DNA of 39,874 nt from Chamaesiphon polymorphus CCALA 037 (GTDB lineage: Bacteria > Cyanobacteriota > Cyanobacteriia > Cyanobacteriales > Chamaesiphonaceae), in contig NZ_PVWO01000002.1 in NCBI RefSeq assembly GCF_003003845.1, positions 1 to 39,874 of the forward strand, given 5' to 3'. The notes below the pieces were generated by a model. The model was given only the letters and a program-made list of their open reading frames with translations, was not told where the DNA came from and searched no databases. This document shows positions 1 through 9,132 of this stretch, piece after piece; positions within the stretch are counted from its first letter, which is position 1, and every line of letters begins with the position of its first letter. Position numbers and translations under genes: made by a program.

Positions 1-2
1 AT

Positions 3-3000
3 GCTGAAGAAGTCCTCAATGAAAGCCCTTCCCTCTGGTACCTAACCGGATTCCTCGTTCCCTATGAAGCCACCCCCAGCCAGCGCAGTGACGACACCGC
101 CGATGATGACTTAGATTTACAAGATCGTCCGAGTAATGGTGATGATGACACCTCGCCAGAAGCCGCTTCCGCCCGCCGCGCTTATTTCCCCTCCTCAATG
201 GGTTTGAACTTCTTCGTCACACCCGATACCCAAACCATCACCGCGATCGTTAATTGGGGGGAATATACAACCACCAAGCCACCCGCAGCCGAAAAAGACA
301 CCACGCCCCAAACTTGGCAGCGTCAACCGCGTCAAGTCTCGATCGAGATTCCCATTCCTACCACCCAAAAAGTCCACAAGCAGCTAGTTACCCCAGATGG
401 ATTGGAACTAACGATCGCCGCCCGTCCCGTATCAAATGCCACCGGATTACCTCCTGGTACTCAATCGGTATCCCTATTCCTCGTCAATAATCGTCCGCCC
501 TGCGAAGAGAAAGATCTGGGCTATATTTTTCAAGCACAACTCACCGTCACCAGTGCAATTCCCTTAGTTCCCCGCCCCAATCCCAGAGGACAAAGTGGTA
601 ACGACTTAGATGAAGCCATCGCCGATCTCCAATACCGCGATGAGCGTGAATACACTGTCGGGCATAACGTTTCAGTCGTCGCCCATCTGAATTCAGATCG
701 CACCTGTAACCTGATTAGTACAGCCTGGATGCCCACCGCTGAAGTAGAAAAGGTAATTCCAGGCGATGTCCCCGCTGTAGAGTTGGAGATGGAAACGATC
801 GCGGCGGCTGAAGATGCCCGATCGATTCAGGATATGCTCGGTGGAATCGTCACCACTTACAGTAGTTGGATTATTACCCAACAAGCACAGATTCCCACCT
901 TGGATCGATCGGGACGCATCGTTACAGCCAAAAAACTGCTCCAAGATGCCGAGCGGGTAAATCGTCGGATTGCCGCAGGTTTAGAGAGTTTGAATGACCC
1001 CCAAGTGTTTGCTGCGTTCAAATTAGCCAATCGCTCGATCGCCACCGCAATTCGCCAACGTTTGAGCCATAACAGCGAAAAATTACCCGTTGATTTCGCT
1101 CGTCCTAAATGGCGACCTTTCCAACTAGCATTCATTCTGATGAACATGGTGGGAATTGCCGATTCCAGCCATAGCGATCGCGAAATTGTCGATCTGCTCT
1201 TCTTCCCCACAGGCGGTGGTAAAACCGAAGCCTATCTCGGTTTAGCCGCTTTTACCCTCGTCCTGCGTCGCCTTCAAAATCCTGGTATTCAGGGGGGTGC
1301 CGGATTGAGTGTCTTAATGCGCTACACCCTCCGACTGCTGACCCTCGACCAATTAGGACGGGCGGCGACCCTGATCTGCGCTCTGGAATTAGAACGCCAA
1401 CAAGACCCCCAAATGTTAGGCGATTATCCCTTTGAAATCGGCTTATGGGTAGGGATGGCGGCAACACCCAATCGGATGGGGAAAAAAGGCGATAACGACG
1501 CTAATTCTGCCCGCGCTCGGACTATTGCCTTCCAAAACGATACCAAAGGCAAACCCTCACCCATCCCCCTTGAAAACTGCCCTTGGTGTGGGAAAAGATT
1601 CTTGAAAGATTCGTTCCAATTATTGCCCAACAACGATACCCCCAGAGAATTGCGGGTCAGTTGTCTCAGCCGTAAATGTAAATTCCGTGCCACTAATCCC
1701 CTACCGTTAATTGCGATCGACGATACCATCTACCGCCGTCTCCCTTGCTTTCTGATTGCCACCGTCGATAAGTTTGCCAATCTGCCGTGGATCGGTCAAA
1801 CCGCCGGACTATTTGGTAAAGTAACTCATCATTGTCCCAAAGATGGCTTTTCCGGCGCGGCGGATACAGCTAAACCTGGTAAGAAATTACCCCAAGGATC
1901 TCTGTTACCCCCAGATCTAATCATTCAAGACGAACTACACCTCATCTCTGGCCCCTTGGGAACGATGGCTGGACTATATGAAACGGCGATCGATGCCCTC
2001 TGTACCTATGAAAAGGATGGCAAACCAATTCGCCCCAAAATCATCGCTTCTACAGCCACTGTAAGGCGTGCCAGCCGTCAAATTCGAGCCTTATTCGGAC
2101 GGACAGAAGTAGATATTTTCCCACCGCCTGGGATCGATCGGCGCGACTCTTTTTTTGCCAAGACTGTCACCGCTGACGAACGCCATCCCCGCATTTATCT
2201 CGGTATTGCCGCTCAGGGGCGCAGTCTCAAGGTTGCCTTATTACGCTCCTATATGGCTCTACTCGGAGCCGGACAAAAAGAATGGGAATTAGCTGGTGGT
2301 AAGAAAAACCTCCCCAATCCCGCCGATCCTTACATGACCCTACTCGGTTACTTTAACTCCCTACGAGAACTAGGTGGCAGTCGGCGGATTGTCGAAGATG
2401 AAGTGAATACACGATTGAAAAGTTATGCTTCTCGCCGCCGCGTCAATGAAGTAACGGGTTCTTTTGTCGATCGCGAAATCGATAACGACCCCTGCGAACT
2501 AACCTCTCGTGTCAGCACCAATAAAGTGGCAGATACTAAACGGCGACTGGATTTAACCTTCGACAATAAAGACCGAGTAGATGTTGCTTTAGCGACAAAT
2601 ATGATTTCTGTCGGTCTAGATATCACCCGCTTGGGTTTGATGGTGGTGTTAGGACAACCAAAAACTGCGGCGGAGTATATTCAAGCCACCAGCCGCGTCG
2701 GGCGGGATGAGAACCGCCCTGGACTGGTAATTACCCTCCTCAATATTCACCGTCCCCGCGATCGATCTCAATACGAACATTTCACAGCTTGGCACACCTC
2801 TTTCTACCGCGCTGTCGAAGCTACCAGCGTTACCCCCTTCTCCCCCAGAGCGATCGATCGGGGTTTGGCGGCGGTAACGGTTGCTCTAGCTAGACTGGGA
2901 CATGGGGAACTCACCGCCCCATTAAATGCGGCTAATATTACCAATTGTCGCCAGCATTTAGAATTTGCGATCGATACCATCTCTAAACGGGCTGAAGGTC

Positions 3001-3302
3001 ACGATTCGGAGCTAGATGATAAATCAGCCGACAGGCTGCGCCAGAAGCTGCGCGGTAAGGTTCTAGACTTGCTGGATGATTGGGAAAAGATCGCGGGTAA
3101 AGGCTTACTTCAATATCAAGAAGAAGCCGGAAAAGCCCCGCCCTTATTACGGAATTTCCTCGATCCGGCACTCAAGAAACTTGGCGCAGATAATCCCGCT
3201 CACAAATTTAGAGCGCAGCGCAGTCTCCGCGATGTCGAACCAGTAGTTGAATTGTGGGTCATCAATCCAGATAATGTCGAAATCGATGGAGAAGAGTCAT
3301 GA
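3..3302 (+). CDS. drmA: DISARM helicase DrmA (5' partial)
   Basis: Superfamily 2 helicase of the DISARM anti-phage system, which with DrmB and DrmC restricts incoming DNA. The reading frame is open to the left edge: codons before the ATG at 198 encode LWYLTGFLVPYE and RRAYFPSSMG, the usual DrmA N-terminus, so that ATG is internal and the true start lies outside the window. Counting from the ATG at 198, Walker A (PTGGGKTEAYLG) is near residue 338, a four-Cys zinc site (CPWC ... CLSRKC) near 460-493, the DExH box DELHLISG near 577, motif III IASTATVRR near 615, and motifs V/VI (NMISVGLD, QATSRVGRD) near 800-830. The stop overlaps the drmB start (ATGA). The methyltransferase expected of a full DISARM locus is not in the window and would have to lie upstream. 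Confidence 0.9.
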   Translation, partial: AEEVLNESPSLWYLTGFLVPYEATPSQRSDDTADDDLDLQDRPSNGDDDTSPEAASARRAYFPSSMGLNFFVTPDTQTITAIVNWGEYTTTKPPAAEKDTTPQTWQRQPRQVSIEIPIPTTQKVHKQLVTPDGLELTIAARPVSNATGLPPGTQSVSLFLVNNRPPCEEKDLGYIFQAQLTVTSAIPLVPRPNPRGQSGNDLDEAIADLQYRDEREYTVGHNVSVVAHLNSDRTCNLISTAWMPTAEVEKVIPGDVPAVELEMETIAAAEDARSIQDMLGGIVTTYSSWIITQQAQIPTLDRSGRIVTAKKLLQDAERVNRRIAAGLESLNDPQVFAAFKLANRSIATAIRQRLSHNSEKLPVDFARPKWRPFQLAFILMNMVGIADSSHSDREIVDLLFFPTGGGKTEAYLGLAAFTLVLRRLQNPGIQGGAGLSVLMRYTLRLLTLDQLGRAATLICALELERQQDPQMLGDYPFEIGLWVGMAATPNRMGKKGDNDANSARARTIAFQNDTKGKPSPIPLENCPWCGKRFLKDSFQLLPNNDTPRELRVSCLSRKCKFRATNPLPLIAIDDTIYRRLPCFLIATVDKFANLPWIGQTAGLFGKVTHHCPKDGFSGAADTAKPGKKLPQGSLLPPDLIIQDELHLISGPLGTMAGLYETAIDALCTYEKDGKPIRPKIIASTATVRRASRQIRALFGRTEVDIFPPPGIDRRDSFFAKTVTADERHPRIYLGIAAQGRSLKVALLRSYMALLGAGQKEWELAGGKKNLPNPADPYMTLLGYFNSLRELGGSRRIVEDEVNTRLKSYASRRRVNEVTGSFVDREIDNDPCELTSRVSTNKVADTKRRLDLTFDNKDRVDVALATNMISVGLDITRLGLMVVLGQPKTAAEYIQATSRVGRDENRPGLVITLLNIHRPRDRSQYEHFTAWHTSFYRAVEATSVTPFSPRAIDRGLAAVTVALARLGHGELTAPLNAANITNCRQHLEFAIDTISKRAEGHDSELDDKSADRLRQKLRGKVLDLLDDWEKIAGKGLLQYQEEAGKAPPLLRNFLDPALKKLGADNPAHKFRAQRSLRDVEPVVELWVINPDNVEIDGEES

Positions 3303-5173
3303 GTAAGTCTAAAAAAGCTGCCGGAGAAGTCCGTCAAAGTCAGGTTTTATCCACATTCGGGCCAGGATCGATGGTCGATTTGCCCAATTATGCCGTATTG
3401 ATTGGCGGGCTAAATCACTGGCAAGGATACAAAAATCAGCCGATTTATGAAGATCGTTTAGCCAGTCGGCTTGCCGAAATTTTGGGGGTTAATCGAGTCG
3501 GTATGTACGCTCCCCCCGCCCAAGAAACAGAACCTAATGCCCCCCGCACTGGCGTGAAAGCCTTTGTCTTTCCGACCTGGTTTGTCGCTCAAAAATCTGA
3601 AATCTACCGATTCCAAGGGCGTGAATATCAAAGCCGTGCCTTACTGCCTTACTCTAGGCTGGTAAATGGTTCTTATCTCAATGACTTAAAGAAGAAAGTT
3701 TCCGTCGTCCCGATTCGCTTCGTCCAAGCCTGTCCGAACGGACATATTAGCGATATTGATTGGTATAAATTTGTCAATAAGGATTGTCGCAGCAATTGTC
3801 CCGCGCAACTCTATTTAGATGAAGGTGGTACGGGAAATAATTTTGCTGATATTTTCGTGCGGTGCGAACAGTGCAAAAAACGCCGCCCATTAGGTGATGC
3901 GATTTATTCTCCCGATAATATCTTGGGTTTCTGTCAGGGCAATCGCCCCTGGTTGGGTCATAATGCTGGCGAAAATTGTTTGGTGGGCGGTACGGGCACC
4001 GATACCGAACCGCCCAAACGAGAACGCAATCGATTATTAGTGCGTTCGGCGAGTAATGCTTACTTTGCCCAAACCCTAAGCGTCATCTCGATTCCCGACT
4101 CCGATCGAAAATTAAAAGCAGCAGTCGATCGAGTATACGAGGACTATCTCCAATATGCCGAAGATGACAACGACATTCGCAAAGAACGCAAAAAGGAGCG
4201 AGTTGCAGAAGCGATCTCAGCCTTTACCGACATACAAATTTGGCAAGAAGTCGAACGCCGTCAATCAGGAGCCAAGCCGCAGGAGAAAGGAATCAAACAG
4301 GTCGAGCTAGAAGCCTTTTTGGCGAGTGAAGATGCCGTAGGTGAGGATATTCCCGATGGCGATTTCTATGCCTGCAATCGCCAATTATCGGGCTTACCTG
4401 AAGCTTTAGATGCGCGGATCGATCGAATCGTCCTCGTCCATCGGCTGCGGGAAGTCATCGCTCAAGTCGGTTTCACTCGGTTTGAACCCGAACTCCCAGA
4501 TATCGATGGGGATCTGTCTTTAGGGGTGCGGCGGGCAGCTTTATCCCTGGAAAATAATTGGCTGCCAGCGATCGAGAATCGCGGGGAAGGTGTGCTGATC
4601 TCTTTCAAAGCTGCGGCAGTTCAGGATTGGTTAACCAGAGCGGCGACGATCGCTAGAGGAAAGGAACTAGTAGCTGGTTTCCAGCAGTGGCTTCAACGCA
4701 AAGGGTTAAACCCAGATGAGGTTAAATTCCCTGGCTTGCCCTATATCATGCTCCATTCCCTTTCTCATCTCTTAACTACATCCATATCGCTAGAGTGCGG
4801 CTATGCCGCCAGTTCGATTCGAGAGCGGATCTATGCTGGAGATTATGGTTATGGCATCCTCCTTTATACGGGTTCATCCAGCTCTGAAGGGACGTTGGGC
4901 GGTTTAGTTCAAATTGGCGATCGAATCGAGCATCATTTAGCATCAGCTTTAGAGTATGGCAAACTCTGTTCAAACGATCCGGTGTGTTCTCAACATAAAC
5001 CAGAGAACGCCCAAGTCGAGAGATTTTTACATGGTTCGGCTTGTCATAGTTGCTTACTGATTGCCGAACCTTCTTGCGAACGGCGGAATGAGTTTCTCGA
5101 TCGAGATTTAGTCGTTAACACGCTCAATTCATCCGGTGCGGCATTTTTTCCAGATCGCTTGGATGAGAGCTAG
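3299..5173 (+). CDS. drmB: DISARM protein DrmB (DUF1998)
   Basis: DISARM core protein that forms a complex with DrmA. It begins with the typical SQVLSTFGPGSMVDLP block, followed by zinc-binding segments (CPNGHISDIDW near residue 144, CEQCKKRR near 187) and a C-terminal DUF1998 region (LPYIMLHSLSHLL near 479). The last 60 residues hold a cysteine/histidine cluster (CSQHKPE ... CHSCLLIAEPSC). The length of 624 aa fits the family. The ATG overlaps the drmA stop by 4 nt and the TAG stop abuts the drmC ATG, so the three genes are translationally coupled. Confidence 0.9.
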   Translation: MSKSKKAAGEVRQSQVLSTFGPGSMVDLPNYAVLIGGLNHWQGYKNQPIYEDRLASRLAEILGVNRVGMYAPPAQETEPNAPRTGVKAFVFPTWFVAQKSEIYRFQGREYQSRALLPYSRLVNGSYLNDLKKKVSVVPIRFVQACPNGHISDIDWYKFVNKDCRSNCPAQLYLDEGGTGNNFADIFVRCEQCKKRRPLGDAIYSPDNILGFCQGNRPWLGHNAGENCLVGGTGTDTEPPKRERNRLLVRSASNAYFAQTLSVISIPDSDRKLKAAVDRVYEDYLQYAEDDNDIRKERKKERVAEAISAFTDIQIWQEVERRQSGAKPQEKGIKQVELEAFLASEDAVGEDIPDGDFYACNRQLSGLPEALDARIDRIVLVHRLREVIAQVGFTRFEPELPDIDGDLSLGVRRAALSLENNWLPAIENRGEGVLISFKAAAVQDWLTRAATIARGKELVAGFQQWLQRKGLNPDEVKFPGLPYIMLHSLSHLLTTSISLECGYAASSIRERIYAGDYGYGILLYTGSSSSEGTLGGLVQIGDRIEHHLASALEYGKLCSNDPVCSQHKPENAQVERFLHGSACHSCLLIAEPSCERRNEFLDRDLVVNTLNSSGAAFFPDRLDES

Positions 5174-5974
5174 ATGTCCATTTTCCACCAACTCAGCCGC
5201 CCCACCCTCCTGCACCTCGCCACCGCACTTCAAACCGGACGCTTGCAACTACCTGTCGATGCGATCGAGTTAGCTGATTATATTCCCGCCAATCTGCAAC
5301 CGCTGGTGGGGGCAGAATTCGAGCATCTCCAAAGTCTGGAAATGACCAGTCAACAAGTCGCCTATCTACTGCGACTACTCGCCCAAGAACGCCAATTGCA
5401 GCAAGCGCAAAGCGATCGAGTCGATCTAGTCTGGACTGGCGCAGAAGTGGCAAATAATGAGAGTCGGGATACCAAAATCGTCGTGCGGGAGTTGTTCAAA
5501 TTAGCTAAACACCATGTAACTATCTCTAGCTACGCCCTCGACCGTGGAGCCAAAAGCCACGAACTATTTGCGCCTCTCGCCCACCAGATGGATGAACAGC
5601 CCAGCCTTAAAGTTCGACTCTTTGTTAACATCCAGCGTCCCTATCGCAATCTCGATCCAGAAGCTGCAATTCTTTCCCAGTTTGCCCTCAATTTTCGCCA
5701 ACACATCTGGCAGGGGCGCAGATTGCCAGAGTTATTCTACGATCCTCGCGCCCTAGCTACTGGATTAGAGACAAGAGCCTGTCTCCATGCTAAATGTGTA
5801 ATCGTTGACGATCTACATCTATTTGTTACATCTGCCAATTTTACCGAGGCGGCTCACGAACGAAATATTGAGGCGGGAGTATTACTGACAAACGAGATCG
5901 CTGCTAAATCGATGCGATCTCAATTGGAACAGCTCGTTCGCAAGGGAATTTTAAAACAACTGATGGGCTTGTAG
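5174..5974 (+). CDS. drmC: DISARM phospholipase D-like protein DrmC
   Basis: Phospholipase D-superfamily member, third gene of the DISARM core. A canonical HxKx4D motif is present once near residue 205 (HAKCVIVDD), followed by SANFTEAAHERNIEAG, the usual context of a C-terminal HKD half. The N-terminal half has the fold-like segment VTISSYALDRG but no second HKD, so activity would need dimerisation or a degenerate site. It starts immediately after the drmB stop (TAGATG). DrmC is reported as partly dispensable in DISARM. It converges with the NYN gene, only about 40 bp away. Confidence 0.85.
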   Translation: MSIFHQLSRPTLLHLATALQTGRLQLPVDAIELADYIPANLQPLVGAEFEHLQSLEMTSQQVAYLLRLLAQERQLQQAQSDRVDLVWTGAEVANNESRDTKIVVRELFKLAKHHVTISSYALDRGAKSHELFAPLAHQMDEQPSLKVRLFVNIQRPYRNLDPEAAILSQFALNFRQHIWQGRRLPELFYDPRALATGLETRACLHAKCVIVDDLHLFVTSANFTEAAHERNIEAGVLLTNEIAAKSMRSQLEQLVRKGILKQLMGL

Positions 5975-6016
5975 ATAAAATGTTGACACTTTGCCGCCCC
6001 GAACTCAAGTTCGATA

Positions 6017-6784
6017 TTAAGATCTAGCGATCGAATCTTTTGCATTTTTTTGTTTATTCCTGACATAGACTACTGTGCCCTGACGCTGAATTTCAAATAA
6101 ATCGATCGCCTTAAACAAGCTATATAACTTCGTGTAGCCATAGTTACGCGAGTCAAAGGATGCTTGATTGGTAATGTGTCCGCCGACATCTGCTAAATTC
6201 GACCAGTCATCATCATCCGCAGTGTTAGAAACAGCACCTCTCAATAGACTGATTAACTTGGTATCTTGCTTCAACTCTTGGCTAGTCTTTTTAAGATTGG
6301 TAGAAACCTTAATATTCTCGCCACTATTGAGATCGACATCGATTGCTCGATCGATCGTCTCTAAATATAGGAATGTGGAGCAGGCGCGAACGAAAGGTAA
6401 TGGCGTTTTTGTTTCTCCAAACCCATAAACTTTCAGCCCATTAGTCAAAATCCGCATTACTAGCGGCGTAAAATCACTATCGCTCGATACTATGGCAAAA
6501 GCATCTAAGTGTTGTGTGTACAGTAGATCCATTGCATCGATAATCATTGCGGCATCGGTCGCATTTTTCCCTTTTGTATAGTCAAATTGTTGAACTGGTC
6601 GGATCGCATACTCATGTAAACACTCTTCCCAAGACTTGATATTTTGACTCTTCCAATTTCCGTAAGCTCTCCTAACGTTGGCAACTCCATACTTCGCAAT
6701 CTCAGATAGAATTGCTTCAATTTTGGATGCAGGTGCATTATCCGCATCAATGAGGAGTGCAATTTTTGATTCTGACTGCTGCAT
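6017..6784 (-). CDS. NYN domain nuclease-like protein with C-terminal LOTUS/OST-HTH-like domain
   Basis: LabA/DUF88-type NYN (PIN-fold) protein, a class of metal-dependent RNases. Visible motifs are LLIDADNAPASKIEAIL at residues 9-25, KGKNATDAAMIIDAMD near 95 and IVSSDSDFTPLVMRI near 118, which together give the conserved acidic cluster. Residues about 180-245 (SLLRGAVSNT ... SRNYGYTKLYSLFKA ... RQGTVVYVR) look like an OST-HTH/LOTUS RNA-binding domain, a common partner of bacterial NYN domains. It is convergent with drmC, so it is not in the DISARM operon. A defence role is only suggested by location; housekeeping RNA processing is equally possible. Confidence 0.75.
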   Translation of the reverse strand: MQQSESKIALLIDADNAPASKIEAILSEIAKYGVANVRRAYGNWKSQNIKSWEECLHEYAIRPVQQFDYTKGKNATDAAMIIDAMDLLYTQHLDAFAIVSSDSDFTPLVMRILTNGLKVYGFGETKTPLPFVRACSTFLYLETIDRAIDVDLNSGENIKVSTNLKKTSQELKQDTKLISLLRGAVSNTADDDDWSNLADVGGHITNQASFDSRNYGYTKLYSLFKAIDLFEIQRQGTVVYVRNKQKNAKDSIARS

Positions 6785-7125
6785 ATTTTTTGGAGGTACC
6801 TAGCTATTCTCGTACTGAAATAATACCCAATACCCTTTCAATATGCCCCAATCCACACCCCAATCGAGCATTATCGGGGCAGAGCTGAAATAGGGATACC
6901 AAATGAAAAGACCCCCCTTCTGACCTTCCTGGTATTGATTGTCAGACAGGGGGGTCTTTGATTGGCTGTTCTTTCATACAGACATTTGGGTGCGTTGGAC
7001 TAATCTAGCCAGATGGAATGCCCATAGATTTATTTCCAGAGGTTATTTTTTAAGAAACGATTACCTACAGCGAGCGCGGCTACGCCAACGCCCGCAACCG
7101 TCTCTCTAGATTAATATCCTGAAAC
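6785..7125. other. Intergenic region with strong hairpin and a dispersed repeat
   Basis: 340 bp without a credible gene, between two minus-strand genes. It holds a strong G/C-rich hairpin (listed separately) and a copy of a short dispersed repeat containing GGCTACGCCAACGCC near 7078-7093. No other structure was recognised. Confidence 0.5.
6907..6959. terminator. Strong hairpin, probable bidirectional terminator
   Basis: Arms 6907-6924 (AAAGACCCCCCTTCTGAC) and 6941-6959 are inverted complements with a single one-base bulge, separated by a 16-nt loop. The stem opens with A-tract/T-tract ends on both strands, the layout of a two-way rho-independent terminator. In the minus direction it would stop transcription arriving from the 361-aa gene before the NYN gene. 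Confidence 0.6.
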
Positions 7126-8211
7126 CTACGTTTTTGGTTTGGGCTTGGGCTTAATTATCTTTTTTGAACTTAGCTTGACAGATTTACTAGCTTGAGCAGT
7201 ACTCGCACATTTTGTCGATTGATTTGCTTTAAATTTTGGCAAGTACGAATCACGATACTTATTTTTCGCCATTTCTTGTGATTCAAGTTTTGTCCATCGA
7301 CGATCTCTGACAGGTAAGGTTGTTGAAGGATTAAACTTATGTTTAATTGTACGATCGCCAGTTAATGCCTCAATTAACATTGCAACTAAGTAACAACATT
7401 CATCAGGCTGTGTTACTACTTGTTTTTCGGAAAACCGGATTGTAATCCAGTTACCAGCAGCAAAGAACCGATCGCGTATTTCGTCTTTATCATCATCGAT
7501 ACAATGGTGTGGATTGCCAGTATTACCTACATAAGGTTCGTCAATTTCAAGATCGAAGCTCAATCCACAAGGTAATTGAAGGCAGAAATCAGCACTATAT
7601 GGCTTGTGAAAGTTTGGAATATTGAAACTATAGCTAGGTCTGAGAATTGGCTCGAAGTATTTAATTAGGTATTTATTAAATTCTGGTTCTGATGTTCCAA
7701 CTTGTGCTGTGGAAATTCCATCATGTTTTAGAACCTTGTCAGATAGTATTTGTTGCCAATTTGGAATTTGGAATTCTTGTGAGATAATTGTTTGTTTGGT
7801 TGCAACACGACCATCTTGAAGCGATTTTTTAATTGACTGTCGATTGAGTTTGCGATAATAAGCTGCTTTTTCTTTTTTAACTAGACGGCTATACCAAATA
7901 AATGAGCTAATGCAAGCTATTGTCATTGCTATCGCAATTCCATTATGTTGATATACGTTAAAAAATCTTGCAATTAGGATTAATAAGGAAACAATACTAA
8001 GGACACTAGATATCGAAATTAAATTAGAAGGTACGAATTTTTCTGTTACGATTGAATTTAGTTGAACTCGATCGAGAGTACCTTCAGTAGGAATCCTTTG
8101 CCTTACTTCAACCAACTTGGGGAAATTTTGTTCGATTGTTTTTGGGAATAAGACACAAGGGTAAACGTCAGGGTTTTGCGGAACTTGAGTTATTGAAGTA
8201 AAATTGGACAT
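7126..8211 (-). CDS. Membrane protein with restriction-endonuclease-like C-terminal domain
   Basis: 361 aa. Two hydrophobic helices at about residues 60-107 (LSIVSLLILIARFFNVY, GIAIAMTIACISSFIWY) anchor it in the membrane. The region around 205-285 resembles PD-(D/E)XK/DUF559-type nuclease domains: ADFCLQLP, then FDLEIDEPYVGNTGNPHH, then DDDKDEIRDRFFAAGNWIT and IRFSEKQV. The D ... ExDEPY ... RDxFxxxGW ... RFSExQV pattern is one I associate with small endonuclease-like proteins of unknown function. The C-terminus is very basic (KKIIKPKPKPKT). It lies beside the DISARM genes and may be a membrane-tethered nuclease, but no activity is established. Confidence 0.55.
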   Translation of the reverse strand: MSNFTSITQVPQNPDVYPCVLFPKTIEQNFPKLVEVRQRIPTEGTLDRVQLNSIVTEKFVPSNLISISSVLSIVSLLILIARFFNVYQHNGIAIAMTIACISSFIWYSRLVKKEKAAYYRKLNRQSIKKSLQDGRVATKQTIISQEFQIPNWQQILSDKVLKHDGISTAQVGTSEPEFNKYLIKYFEPILRPSYSFNIPNFHKPYSADFCLQLPCGLSFDLEIDEPYVGNTGNPHHCIDDDKDEIRDRFFAAGNWITIRFSEKQVVTQPDECCYLVAMLIEALTGDRTIKHKFNPSTTLPVRDRRWTKLESQEMAKNKYRDSYLPKFKANQSTKCASTAQASKSVKLSSKKIIKPKPKPKT

Positions 8212-8238
8212 AGTTGAAGTAAATACTATGAGGTATAC

Positions 8239-8550
8239 ATGGCGAAACCATCAGATTTTTGGCCAAATTTCAAGAAACAATGGTACGACGAGGAAACTGG
8301 TGAGTTGCAAGAGCCACATCGAACACAACTGATCGGACAGGGTGTAACCTTATTGCAGATTACCCAGATGGAAGATGAAGTTCGAGCGGAAATTGCCCAA
8401 TTCGATCGATTAGATCGCGAGAATCCAGCAATAGACGGCGAAACTTATAACGATCGACGACTACGATTGCGGGCGCAGAATGGTAAAATACCTTTAGCAC
8501 AAAGAATAGCACTCGAAGCTGGAAATTTCGATCCTGACAAAAATTATTAG
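8239..8550 (+). CDS. Hypothetical protein, 103 aa
   Basis: Not recognised. A hydrophilic, charged protein without signal peptide or membrane segment; the middle (TLLQITQMEDEVRAEIAQFDRLDRE) is likely helical. The ATG is preceded by TGAGG about 7 nt upstream, a reasonable ribosome site. It is divergent from the 361-aa membrane protein with 27 bp between the starts, so the two probably share a promoter region. Confidence 0.55.
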   Translation: MAKPSDFWPNFKKQWYDEETGELQEPHRTQLIGQGVTLLQITQMEDEVRAEIAQFDRLDRENPAIDGETYNDRRLRLRAQNGKIPLAQRIALEAGNFDPDKNY

Positions 8551-8577
8551 ATTTGACGATCGCTAACGATTGACTAT

Positions 8578-9063
8578 TTAATCTGGGTTTATCCTAAAAT
8601 AAGTGGCGCAGCGTTGGCACTGATATGTCCTATCCCAATTTCTTTTTTCACTAGGGTATTTTATCGCACTAGCGATTGCAGCTCGTACAGAGACTAGCAA
8701 TACAATCCCACGTAGAATATTTGTCAATATGTGTCCAGAGCCATTAGGCATTAGGGGATTGGATATCAAGAATTTGGGTACTGGGATATGTGTTATCTGA
8801 AAAAACATACCTAATGTAACAGCTAATGTAAATATTATAAATGGAGAAATAAGCCAGATAAATCCACAAATTAACGTCCAGCCACATCCGATCGTTAATG
8901 GACGTGTTGGAGGGCTGGCACTTTGAGATGCCATTGTCGAGTTATTAGTACAAGCATCGATCCCAATAACAGATTCTGATATCGTTCCTCTAATGTTTCC
9001 TTGCTCATAAATTAACGATAATTTTCTACAATCTTCAGATTTACATTCAGGGCAATTATACAT
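8578..9063 (-). CDS. Zinc-ribbon membrane protein, hypothetical
   Basis: 161 aa. A split zinc ribbon is formed by an N-terminal CPECKSEDC and a C-terminal CQRCATYF, with two hydrophobic segments between them (GCGWTLICGFIWLISPFIIFTLAVTLGMFF and ILTNILRGIVLLVSVRAAIA). Both ribbon halves would then sit on the same side of the membrane. Small zinc-ribbon membrane proteins of this kind occur on plasmids, but I know no function. It lies just downstream of the relaxase on the same strand, 69 bp away. Confidence 0.55.
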   Translation of the reverse strand: MYNCPECKSEDCRKLSLIYEQGNIRGTISESVIGIDACTNNSTMASQSASPPTRPLTIGCGWTLICGFIWLISPFIIFTLAVTLGMFFQITHIPVPKFLISNPLMPNGSGHILTNILRGIVLLVSVRAAIASAIKYPSEKRNWDRTYQCQRCATYFRINPD

Positions 9064-9132
9064 ATTTTATTTTTCTTATATGTGCTGACAGTATAAAATT
9101 CAATAAAATGTAGATTATTTGAATCAAACGAT

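Noticed and set aside
857-1729. Minus-strand ORFs within drmA
   Set aside because: Shadows of the helicase gene, which has clear motifs on the plus strand.
6000-6013. CGAACT/AGTTCG mini-hairpin between drmC and the NYN gene
   Set aside because: Only 6-bp arms with a 2-nt loop and no T-run; too weak to call a terminator.
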